Shown here piece by piece: positions 25,595 through 32,783 of a stretch of 52,825 bases of DNA. How positions within the stretch are numbered: position 1 is the stretch's first letter; each line of letters opens with the position of its first letter. Under the pieces are notes generated by a model, which was not told the origin of the DNA, made no database searches, and worked only from the letters and a program-made list of their open reading frames with translations. The DNA comes from Candidatus Gastranaerophilales bacterium (GTDB taxonomy: Bacteria; Cyanobacteriota; Vampirovibrionia; Gastranaerophilales; Gastranaerophilaceae), in assembly GCA_944322545.1 (NCBI GenBank), contig CALUPF010000029.1, positions 1 through 52,825 on the forward strand, in the 5' to 3' direction. The translations under genes were made by a program, and so were the position numbers.

Positions 25595-26488
25595 ATGAAA
25601 AGTAGATTAATAATAGCTTTAATAATGATTTCTGCATTAGTCATAGGCAGCATATCTTATTTGTTTATAATGTCATCAAGCGAAGAAAAAAATACAATAA
25701 CAGCATCAGACGTTCCTGATGTTTATGATGAACAAATTGAAGAAAACTCAACTACTACAAAAAGTAAGAAAATACTACTAAAAATCAATGAAGTTAGCGA
25801 CTATAAAAAAATGACAAAAGCGGAAATATATGAGTTAAGAAAAAAATATGTTTCTCAATCACTTTTTGCAAACTCAAACTATGTTCCATCAGAGGAGGTT
25901 TTCGGTGCAATTGCAGACAAATCGCCTTGGTATGGCTTAACATACAGCGGATGTATTGCAATGGTTAAAGGCACGAGCAAAGTAGCACAAGGCCCCTCAG
26001 AGGAGAGTCGATTCATAAACAACCCCAATATACTAGTAGGAATACTCTCAGGCTCAAAAAGAATCCAACCTGATGATCCAGAATGCTTCGATAAAAAATA
26101 TTGGCTAATACCTGAATCAATGACATATGATAAAGACACAAACACAATCGAAGCAACATATAACTTCAGATACACAGGTCCAATGGCTTTAACAGGAATA
26201 AATGCAAGAGATTTAGGATATAAATATGTATATGCAAAAAATCCAATAAATTATAAATTTGATAATACCCCTAATATCTCACACGATGTTTTTGAGCTTA
26301 TAGATTACATTCATTTAGGGGGATCTTGCGAATATAAAAATGGATGCAACAACGGTTCTCCATACCAACCTTATCTTAATCTGAGACTAACAAACTTTCC
26401 TGTAAGCATAAAACTAAAACTATGGAAAAAAATGCCAAATAACAAAATATCAAAGCCAGATATCAACTATATAATAACTTTCAAATAA
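25595..26488 (+). CDS. Membrane-anchored or secreted hypothetical protein
   Basis: A 297-residue protein with one N-terminal hydrophobic segment (residues 5-27, LIIALIMISALVIGSISYLFIM), either an uncleaved anchor or a signal peptide. Residues 30-60 are acidic linker. The rest is an extracytoplasmic domain with four cysteines (TYSGCIAM, DPECFDKKYW, GGSCEYKNGCNNG) that could form disulphides. I recognise no family. Shine-Dalgarno AAAGGA is six bases upstream, with TATAAT at about 25570 as the probable -10. It is monocistronic, followed by a strong terminator. Confidence 0.75.
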   Translation: MKSRLIIALIMISALVIGSISYLFIMSSSEEKNTITASDVPDVYDEQIEENSTTTKSKKILLKINEVSDYKKMTKAEIYELRKKYVSQSLFANSNYVPSEEVFGAIADKSPWYGLTYSGCIAMVKGTSKVAQGPSEESRFINNPNILVGILSGSKRIQPDDPECFDKKYWLIPESMTYDKDTNTIEATYNFRYTGPMALTGINARDLGYKYVYAKNPINYKFDNTPNISHDVFELIDYIHLGGSCEYKNGCNNGSPYQPYLNLRLTNFPVSIKLKLWKKMPNNKISKPDINYIITFK

Positions 26489-26532
26489 AAAAAGAAGAGG
26501 CTATGAACAAGATTCAAAGTCTCTTCTTTTTT
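26487..26532. terminator. Bidirectional terminator
   Basis: AAAAAGAAGAG (about 26489-26499) pairs with CTCTTCTTTTT (26521-26531) across a 20-base loop. It separates the convergent genes at 25595-26488 and the HU gene, with A and T tracts on both sides. Confidence 0.8.
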
Positions 26533-26545
26533 ATAACTTAGAAAA

Positions 26546-26818
26546 CTACTTAACAGCTTCTTTGAATTTTTTACCAGCTGAGAAAGCAGGAACTGTTTTA
26601 GCAGCAATTTTGATTGTAGCACCAGTTTGTGGGTTACGACCAGATCTTGCAGCTCTTTTTCTTGGTTCGAAAGTACCGAAACCAACTAAAGTAACTTTTT
26701 GTCCTTTAGCAACTGTTTTTGTAACTGTTTCTAAAGTTGCAGCGATAACATCAGCAGCAGCTTTTTGAGAAACTTTAGCTTTTTTAGAAACTTCTTTTAC
26801 TAATTCTTCTTTGTTCAT
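26546..26818 (-). CDS. HU family DNA-binding protein
   Basis: A 90-residue nucleoid protein of the HU/IHF family, which binds and bends DNA as a dimer. The typical order is seen: helical N-terminus MNKEELVKEVSKKAKVSQKAA, VTLVGFGTFEPRKRAARSGRNPQTG (beta arm tip with the conserved RNP), then KTVPAFSAGKKFKEAVK. The start is set at ATG 26818, which has AAGGAGG five bases upstream; the longer frame to 26914 adds 32 residues not found in the family. A good promoter lies at 26847-26874. Confidence 0.97.
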   Translation of the reverse strand: MNKEELVKEVSKKAKVSQKAAADVIAATLETVTKTVAKGQKVTLVGFGTFEPRKRAARSGRNPQTGATIKIAAKTVPAFSAGKKFKEAVK

Positions 26819-26846
26819 AAGAACCTCCTTTTTATTAACATAGACT

Positions 26847-26874
26847 ATTATATCTATTTTTCTTATTTTAGCAA
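26847..26874 (-). promoter_or_regulatory. Sigma-70 promoter of HU gene
   Basis: On the minus strand TTGCTA (26874-26869), a 16-base spacer and TATAAT (26852-26847). Confidence 0.6.
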
Positions 26875-26975
26875 GCTTTTTTAAGTAAAGAATATTAACA
26901 AATGAAACTATCATTCAATTTTCAGGAAACAAAGCCTCAAAAAGCTTGCAATAAAGGAGTTTCAAAGAATACCAA

Positions 26976-27860
26976 TTATAAAACCCATGCAGGATCTAAA
27001 CGCCCAAATTTAACATTATTGTAATAATATGTAAGAATTTGATAAGCATTATAACCTTGCTGAGCAAGATTATTAGCACCATGCTGACTCATCCCTAAAC
27101 CATGACCATTTTTTTTCACATTATCATCAAAAGACGGAACTGATTTCAAATAAGGCAAATCCTTATTCCAAACAGCACCAGCATTAACAGTATGACCACC
27201 AGCAGAAGCTGAATAATATGCAGGAATAACTTTTTGATTATACGTTATAACAATCCCCTTGGTTTCCATAACAGCACGATTTGTATTCGCAGTTTCTGCA
27301 GATGCACCACCATAAGCCTGATCTTCAGGTGTGTCTTTTAAATCATAGCCATGAGACGCTCTTTTACCACGATTTGCAATTGCATAACTTCTTGCAGCAA
27401 TAGCTTGAGCTTTCAATGCTTCATAATTCCATTTTGATGGCATTTCAGAAGGAACAACACCTAACATATACTCTTCTAAAGGTACATTATTAACAACAAC
27501 TAATCGTCCATTGCGGTTTTCTACAATAAATTCGCCCCTATACCAACGTCTTTTTGTTGAAATAAAACCACTATCTTGGGGCTTTATAACCAATCTTCTT
27601 ATATTTAAGTTAAACCACTGATCATTCAAGTTTATAGAAACAGTATTTCCACTAGCTTTAAATGCATATGCCTTCATTGCGGCAATTTCATAAAAAGACT
27701 TATTATGCAAAGGACTGATCAAATTAGCCTTTTTACTAACACCAATTTTTACTTCATCAACGCCATCAACTAAGCCAATTTTCATAGCTTGTGCACTTTG
27801 AGAAAAAATAACAGATGAAAGCAAAATTAAAAAAAATAATAAAACTCTAAAACTTTTCAT
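26976..27860 (-). CDS. SpoIID/LytB-domain protein
   Basis: An exported protein of 294 residues with the SpoIID/LytB fold, whose studied members are lytic enzymes for denuded peptidoglycan. The signal peptide is MKSFRVLLFFLILLSSVIFSQSAQA. The catalytic-type motif is VPLEEYMLGVVPSEMPSKWNYEALKAQAIAARSYA. Also present are GYDLKDTPEDQAYGG, YYSASAGGHTVNA and the C-terminal GHGLGMSQHGANNLA. The start is set at ATG 27860, one base after the stop of the upstream gene. A further ATG at 27893 adds only eleven residues inside the upstream gene. In a non-sporulating Gram-negative host a wall-remodelling or division role is likely. Confidence 0.9.
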   Translation of the reverse strand: MKSFRVLLFFLILLSSVIFSQSAQAMKIGLVDGVDEVKIGVSKKANLISPLHNKSFYEIAAMKAYAFKASGNTVSINLNDQWFNLNIRRLVIKPQDSGFISTKRRWYRGEFIVENRNGRLVVVNNVPLEEYMLGVVPSEMPSKWNYEALKAQAIAARSYAIANRGKRASHGYDLKDTPEDQAYGGASAETANTNRAVMETKGIVITYNQKVIPAYYSASAGGHTVNAGAVWNKDLPYLKSVPSFDDNVKKNGHGLGMSQHGANNLAQQGYNAYQILTYYYNNVKFGRLDPAWVL

Positions 27861-27861
27861 A

Positions 27862-28164
27862 CTAAACCATTTCAGCTTTTTCAAGAAATGCAATGATTTC
27901 TATTGCAATTTGTTTTCTTGTTTCATCATCAGCTTCTTTTAAATACATAAAAGCCTCTGAAATTTGTTCATTATTATCATACCAACGATGAAGAACATAA
28001 TTAAAAGCGCCAAAAAGATTTGAATTTAAAACAACTCCATAATCTTGAGCTTTAGATTTAATAAAGTCAGCACATCTTATTTGAACATCTTCCTTTGAAT
28101 TTTTAATTAAGCTAATTGCCAAACTCAAAGTCGGTTCTTTGTCATACCAACGTTTATTATCCAT
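27862..28164 (-). CDS. Hypothetical 100-residue protein
   Basis: A small cytosolic, largely helical protein that I do not recognise. Notable stretches are RWYDKEPTLSLAISLIKNS, IRCADFIKSKAQDYG and NYVLHRWYDNNEQISEAFMYLKEA; the RWYD motif occurs twice, suggesting an internal repeat. It ends with ETRKQIAIEIIAFLEKAE. There are no cysteine clusters or membrane segments. A GGAG Shine-Dalgarno lies about 8 bases upstream. Its stop is one base before the preferred start of the SpoIID-type gene, so the two form an operon. Its upstream region contains a run of 19 identical bases (28194-28212). Confidence 0.7.
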   Translation of the reverse strand: MDNKRWYDKEPTLSLAISLIKNSKEDVQIRCADFIKSKAQDYGVVLNSNLFGAFNYVLHRWYDNNEQISEAFMYLKEADDETRKQIAIEIIAFLEKAEMV

Positions 28165-28193
28165 AATGTTTCTCCATTATTGCCAGCAGTTAT

Positions 28194-28212
28194 AAAAAAA
28201 AAAAAAAAAAAA
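28194..28212. repeat. Homopolymer of 19 A
   Basis: An uninterrupted A19 tract between the divergent 100-residue gene and glyS. It ends just upstream of the expected glyS -35 region, where it could act as an UP element. Such runs are also prone to sequencing and replication slippage. Confidence 0.85.
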
Positions 28213-28237
28213 TATGAAAAACATAGTTTGTTTGTAT

Positions 28238-28243
28238 TATAAT
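28238..28243 (+). promoter_or_regulatory. -10 box of glyS promoter
   Basis: A perfect TATAAT. The -35 position (28214-28220) reads only TATGAAA, but the A19 tract lies immediately upstream and may compensate. Confidence 0.5.
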
Positions 28244-28281
28244 CTGAGACAGTAATAAACATTTTCTTGAGGATAAAAAAT

Positions 28282-30309
28282 ATGAATAAATATTTATTAG
28301 AAATTGGCACAGAAGAATTACCATATAAATTTGTAAACACAGGTCTATCACAGCTAAAAACAGCTTTCGAAAAACTTTTAAAAGAAAACAATATTGAATT
28401 TTCTGACATAAAATCTTATTCAACCCCAAGAAGATTAACTTTAATTATTGAAGGGTTCGAAGAAAAACAACCTGATACAGTAAAAACAGTTAAAGGTCCA
28501 ATTCTTAATATCGCTTATGATGAAAATGGAAATTTATCAAAAGCAGGCCAAGGATTTGCAAAGAAAAACGGAGTCGACGAGTCAGCTCTTTATAAAGAAG
28601 ATAATTACATCTGGGCAAAAGTTGAACAAAAAGGTAAATCGATAAAAGATATTCTTCAAGAAAATGTTGAAAAAATTGTTTTAAAAATGCAAGGACCTTA
28701 TTTTATGCGTTGGGCAGACTTAGATGTAAAATTCCAACGACCAATAAGATGGGTTGTGTCTTTATTAAATAACGATGAATTAAAAATTAAAATTGCAGAT
28801 GTAGAATCAACAAGATACTCTAGAGGCCATAGATTCAAATCTGATAAAGTAGAAATTAAAAATCCTGATTCATATCTAGAAACATTATTCCAAAATAATG
28901 TAGTTGCCGATTCAAAAAGAAGAAAAGAAATAATTATTGAATCAGCAAAGAAAAAGGCACAAGAAGTAAATGCCGATGTATATATGGAAGAAGGACTTCT
29001 CGAAGAAGTTACAAATATTTGTGAATGGCCAGTGCCTGTTATTTGCAACTTTGATGAAAAATACCTAAAAATCCCAGAAAAAGTTACTGTAACAGTTATG
29101 GCTGTTCATCAAAGATACTTTCCAATGTACAAAGATGGCAAATTGCTAAATAGCTTCATAACTATCACTAACTATATTGGAAACAATTTTGATAACATAA
29201 AAGCAGGTAATGAAAGAGTTGTTGTAGCAAGACTGGATGACGCTATTTTCTTCTTCAATGAAGATACTAAAAAACCTTTTGAAAACTACGTAGAAGAATT
29301 AAAAGGAATAACTTTCCAAAAAGGAATGGGATCAATGTATGATAAAACTCTACGTATAGAAGAACTGTCTAAAATGCTTGCTGAAAAAACTAACAAACCT
29401 GCTAATACAATTGAAAGAACTGCTCACCTTTGTAAGGCAGATTTGGTCACAAGCTTGGTATTTGAATTCACAGAACTACAAGGTTTTATTGGTTCAGATT
29501 ATGCATTCAATTCAGGAGAAAAACCACAAGTTGTACAAGGTATAAAAGAGCACTACTATCCACTAGGTGCAGACACAGAATTAGCAGAATCAATAGAAGG
29601 ACAATTAGTTGGTATAGCAGATAAAATTGATACAATTACAGCTGTGTTTGCAGAAGGTAAAAAACCAACAGGTTCAACAGACCCTCTAGGAGTAAGAAGA
29701 GCAACTTTAGGAATAATCAAAACAATTATCCAAAAAGGTCTCAATATAGATATTGAAGAATTAATTGAAAAATCAATTGATTTAATGCCTGTTGAAATAA
29801 AAGATAAAAAGGCTTTATTTGAAGAAATCAAAAACTTCTTTGAACAAAGATTGAATATATACTACACAGAAAAATACAGACATGACGTTGTTGATGCTTG
29901 TATTTCAAACTGTGGTGTATTGAAAAATCTAAAAGGTTTTGCCGAAAGAATAGAATTTTTATCACAAAAAGTTTCTTGTGATAGTTTTAACTCTATTAAT
30001 GAAGCAGCAAATAGAATAATAAGAATTACTAAAGCATTCAAAACAAATCAATTGCCTAATGAGTCATTATTTAATAATGCTGCTGAAAAACAATTGTGGG
30101 AATGTACAAAAACAATAAACACTGATAATTTAAACTACAGTGAACTTTTTGAAAAGCTTGAAAAAGCTATTCCAGCTATTGACGAGTTCTTTGAAAAAGT
30201 TCTAGTTATGGATAAAGATGAAAAGGTTAAAGAAAACAGACTAACACTTCTTTATTCAATAAAATTGAAATTTGACAAGATTGCAGATTTTTCAAAACTA
30301 GTTATCTAA
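28282..30309 (+). CDS. glyS: Glycyl-tRNA synthetase beta subunit
   Basis: The beta subunit of the alpha2-beta2 glycyl-tRNA synthetase, needed for tRNA-Gly recognition. It is 675 residues, the family length. The N-terminal signature is YLLEIGTEELPYKFVNTGL. Further markers are RWADLDVKFQRPIRWVVSLL, MAVHQRYFPMYKDGKL, the HD-like part (IERTAHLCKADLVTSLVFEFTELQGFIGSDYA) and a C-terminal anticodon-binding-like domain. The start is ATG 28282 with GAGGAT upstream; a TTG at 28267 is in frame but precedes this site. The catalytic alpha subunit gene glyQ is not in the window, so the pair is unlinked, as in Cyanobacteria. Confidence 0.96.
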   Translation: MNKYLLEIGTEELPYKFVNTGLSQLKTAFEKLLKENNIEFSDIKSYSTPRRLTLIIEGFEEKQPDTVKTVKGPILNIAYDENGNLSKAGQGFAKKNGVDESALYKEDNYIWAKVEQKGKSIKDILQENVEKIVLKMQGPYFMRWADLDVKFQRPIRWVVSLLNNDELKIKIADVESTRYSRGHRFKSDKVEIKNPDSYLETLFQNNVVADSKRRKEIIIESAKKKAQEVNADVYMEEGLLEEVTNICEWPVPVICNFDEKYLKIPEKVTVTVMAVHQRYFPMYKDGKLLNSFITITNYIGNNFDNIKAGNERVVVARLDDAIFFFNEDTKKPFENYVEELKGITFQKGMGSMYDKTLRIEELSKMLAEKTNKPANTIERTAHLCKADLVTSLVFEFTELQGFIGSDYAFNSGEKPQVVQGIKEHYYPLGADTELAESIEGQLVGIADKIDTITAVFAEGKKPTGSTDPLGVRRATLGIIKTIIQKGLNIDIEELIEKSIDLMPVEIKDKKALFEEIKNFFEQRLNIYYTEKYRHDVVDACISNCGVLKNLKGFAERIEFLSQKVSCDSFNSINEAANRIIRITKAFKTNQLPNESLFNNAAEKQLWECTKTINTDNLNYSELFEKLEKAIPAIDEFFEKVLVMDKDEKVKENRLTLLYSIKLKFDKIADFSKLVI

Positions 30310-30342
30310 AATAGAAAAAAAAAATCTGTAGACCAGGTGTTT

Positions 30343-30735
30343 ATGGACATAATAAAAACATTTTTAGGCATATTATTATTAATATGCCTAATTCTTAACA
30401 TAGATTTTGATAATATTCATAATTTCTTGATAGAAAAAAATCTAATTAATTATAAACAAGAAGAAAATACACTACTAGGACTTTCTGTTGTGGATTTCAA
30501 AGGAAAGGTCAAGGTTACACAGGTTTTTGATTACACACCAGCAAAAGATGCAGGAATCGAAGAAGGAGATAGAATTCTTGCAATAAATGGAAAAAAAATA
30601 ATAAATGTAAAAAAACTTAAAGAAGAAATTCAAGAAATACAAGAACGAAAAAACATAAAATTATTGCTATATAGAGTAGATAGTTGCTCCACATTTCCAG
30701 TTGAAATATACCCTTTTGAAATACATTGTAAATAA
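30343..30735 (+). CDS. Membrane-anchored PDZ-domain protein
   Basis: A 130-residue protein with an N-terminal transmembrane helix (residues about 3-21, IIKTFLGILLLICLILNI). Residues 45-115 form a PDZ domain (LLGLSVVDFKGKVKVTQVFDYTPAKDAGIEEGDRILAINGKKI, then VKKLKEEIQEI and IKLLLYR). PDZ domains bind C-terminal peptides. No protease domain is attached, so it may be an adaptor or scaffold on the membrane. ATG 30343 is chosen over the GTG at 30337 because AGG lies seven bases before it. It follows glyS by 33 bp and may be co-transcribed. Confidence 0.8.
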   Translation: MDIIKTFLGILLLICLILNIDFDNIHNFLIEKNLINYKQEENTLLGLSVVDFKGKVKVTQVFDYTPAKDAGIEEGDRILAINGKKIINVKKLKEEIQEIQERKNIKLLLYRVDSCSTFPVEIYPFEIHCK

Positions 30736-30750
30736 AAAGTAATTTTATTA

Positions 30751-30779
30751 TTGCATTTGTGCTATGTTGTTGATATAAA
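30751..30779 (+). promoter_or_regulatory. Sigma-70 promoter of the glucan enzyme gene
   Basis: TTGCAT (30751-30756), a 17-base spacer and TATAAA (30774-30779). The leader of about 50 nt contains a tiny hairpin GCAC-GTT-GTGC (30786-30796). Confidence 0.6.
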
Positions 30780-30834
30780 AAAAAAGCACGTTGTGCAGTG
30801 GTATATTAGATTAGTGAATTGAAAAAGGAGAATT

Positions 30835-32547
30835 ATGGGTTTACCTAAAGTAGCATACTTTTCAATGGAAATAGCTTTAGACCAGTCTTTGAGCACTTAT
30901 TCAGGCGGTCTTGGATTTTTAGCAGGTTCTCATATGTTATCTGCAGGTTACTTACAACTTCCTATGGTTGGTGTAACAATGTTATGGTCTTACGGTTATT
31001 ACAACCAAAGAATTAACGAAGAAGGCAACGTTGAAGTTGCTTATATTAGAAAACACTATGACTACTTACAAGATGTTGATGCACAAGTAACATTAGATAT
31101 CTTCGGAGAAAAAGTTATAGTTAAAGCATTCAGAGTAGATCCTGAATTATTCGGTTCATGCCCTGTATATCTTTTGACAACAGATGTTGATGGAAACTCA
31201 GATTGGGCACGTTCAATTTCTCATAAACTTTATGATGGAAACGAAAAAATCAGAATCGCACAAGAAACAGTTCTTGGTGTAGGTGGTATCAGATTACTAC
31301 AAGCAATTAAATATGACTTTGAATGTGTTCACATGAATGAAGGTCACGCATTACCAGCAGCATTTGAATTGTTGCAACAAAACGGTGGTGACTTAGAAAA
31401 AACTAAAAGACAAGTTGTATTCACAACTCACACACCTGTTGCAGCTGGTAACGAAGTTCACTGGGTTGACACATTGTTAGAAGGTGGTTTCTTCGCTGGA
31501 TGTTCTAGAGAAAGAGCTGTTGAACTAGGTGGAGAACACTTCTCATTAACAGTAGCAGCATTAAGAATGAGCCGTATTGCTAACGCAGTATCACAACTAC
31601 ACGGTCTAGTATCAAACAAAATGTGGAACTGGGTTGAAGGCAGATGTCCTATCAGAGCTATTACTAACGCTGTTAACTTGCATTATTGGCAAGATGAAAG
31701 AATTAAAAATGCAAAAACACTTCAAGACTTGCTTGATGCTAAAGTAGAAATGAAAAAAGAAGTATTCAGCTATATTGCTAATACTACAGGTAAAAGATTT
31801 GATCCAAACGTTTTAACAATCACTTGGGCAAGAAGATTTGCTGATTACAAACGTGCATGGTTAATCTTCATGGACATGGAAAGAATCTTAAAATTATTAA
31901 ATGCAAATAAAGTTCAATTGATATTTGCTGGTAAATTCCACCCAGATGATGCCATGGGTCGTGAAATGTTCAATAACATTCTTCACAAATCATACAACAT
32001 CAAAAACGTAGCAGTATTAGCTGGTTACGAACTAGAATTAAGTGGAAAATTAAAAAGAGCAACTGACGTTTGGTTGAACACTCCAATCAGACCATTAGAA
32101 GCTTCTGGTACATCAGGTATGTCAGCTAATGCAAACGGTGCTTTACACCTTTCAATCTTTGATGGTTGGACAGTTGAAGGAACATTCCCTGGAATCAATG
32201 GTTACACTGTTGAATACCCAGGATTGGATGATGATATTCCTTGGGAAGAACGTCACTGGAAAGACCATGACTGCATCATGGATATCATCGAAAATCAAAT
32301 CATTCCTACATACTATGACAACAAAATGGAATGGGCTAGAATGATGAGACAAGCTGTTAGAACATCTGAAGCTTACTTCAACTCTGACAGAATGGTTATA
32401 GAATACTTCAACAGAATCTATAAACCAATCGCTCACGAAAATCCAAAAGAAGGCGGATTGAATACAAATGCAGAAGATATGACAGTTGATCCGTCACAAA
32501 AAGAAGCTCCAAATATGGATGCTTGGACTTACTCAAATATTAAATAG
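30835..32547 (+). CDS. Phosphorylase-family (GT35) glucan enzyme lacking PLP lysine
   Basis: A 570-residue GT-B enzyme of the bacterial alpha-glucan phosphorylase family (TIGR02094-like). Markers are KVAYFSMEIAL...TYSGGLGFLAGSH, ECVHMNEGHALPAAFELL, FTTHTPVAAGNE, ITWARRFADYKRAWLIF (phosphate-contact Arg/Lys of the family) and FAGKFHPDD. True members phosphorolyse alpha-1,4-glucans to glucose 1-phosphate using PLP bound to a Lys in SGTSGMK. Here that site reads EASGTSGMSANANG, with Ser430 where the Lys should be. PLP chemistry is therefore doubtful; it may be a different glycosyltransferase or a PLP-free phosphorylase. Shine-Dalgarno AAGGAG precedes the ATG. It is monocistronic, with its own promoter and terminator. 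Confidence 0.85.
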   Translation: MGLPKVAYFSMEIALDQSLSTYSGGLGFLAGSHMLSAGYLQLPMVGVTMLWSYGYYNQRINEEGNVEVAYIRKHYDYLQDVDAQVTLDIFGEKVIVKAFRVDPELFGSCPVYLLTTDVDGNSDWARSISHKLYDGNEKIRIAQETVLGVGGIRLLQAIKYDFECVHMNEGHALPAAFELLQQNGGDLEKTKRQVVFTTHTPVAAGNEVHWVDTLLEGGFFAGCSRERAVELGGEHFSLTVAALRMSRIANAVSQLHGLVSNKMWNWVEGRCPIRAITNAVNLHYWQDERIKNAKTLQDLLDAKVEMKKEVFSYIANTTGKRFDPNVLTITWARRFADYKRAWLIFMDMERILKLLNANKVQLIFAGKFHPDDAMGREMFNNILHKSYNIKNVAVLAGYELELSGKLKRATDVWLNTPIRPLEASGTSGMSANANGALHLSIFDGWTVEGTFPGINGYTVEYPGLDDDIPWEERHWKDHDCIMDIIENQIIPTYYDNKMEWARMMRQAVRTSEAYFNSDRMVIEYFNRIYKPIAHENPKEGGLNTNAEDMTVDPSQKEAPNMDAWTYSNIK

Positions 32548-32560
32548 AGTAAATAATAAT

Positions 32561-32597
32561 AAAAAAGAGATCCTTTGAAAAAAGGGTCTCTTTTTTT
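32561..32597 (+). terminator. Rho-independent terminator
   Basis: AAAAAGAGA-CC-TTT pairs with AAAGGGTCTCTTTTT around a GAAA loop, with a T7 tail. It ends the glucan enzyme transcript. Confidence 0.88.
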
Positions 32598-32599
32598 AT

Positions 32600-32631
32600 G
32601 GCAATTTTTGAAAAGAAAAATACTTTATATA
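32600..32631 (+). promoter_or_regulatory. GGCAATT-N14-TACTTTATATA motif, copy 2
   Basis: GGCAATT (32600-32606), 14 bases, TACTTTATATA (32621-32631): identical blocks and spacing to the copies at 8200 and 43057. It starts directly behind a terminator and points toward another terminator only 34 bases away. No AGTATATACT palindrome is nearby. Confidence 0.55.
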
Positions 32632-32637
32632 AATATG

Positions 32638-32688
32638 AAAGCTCTCTCTTCTTATTTAAATTTCAGACCCGATTAGGGTCTTTTTTTT
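32638..32688 (+). ncRNA. Candidate very short RNA
   Basis: If the motif at 32600 is a promoter, the transcript would be about 50 nt: a CU-rich single-stranded stretch (GCTCTCTCTTCTT, 32641-32653), then the terminator hairpin. No ORF fits. The CU-rich stretch is complementary to purine-rich ribosome-binding sites such as AGAGAGAG before the gene at 43607; pairing is speculation. Confidence 0.4.
32665..32688 (+). terminator. Second rho-independent terminator, no gene before it
   Basis: GACCC (32666-32670) pairs with GGGTC (32676-32680), followed by eight T. It is separate from the terminator at 32561-32597 and no CDS lies between them. Confidence 0.8.
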
Positions 32689-32783
32689 GCCTTCCTTTTA
32701 TAATTTCATAATTAACGATTGCAAAGCATAGAAAATGACTTCACAATGCAGCTGCAAACCTGAAATGAAAGACATAAATGGTA

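Noticed and set aside
26546..26914. Longer HU reading frame starting at 26914
   Set aside because: The promoter and a perfect AAGGAGG lie inside the extra part; HU proteins are about 90 residues.
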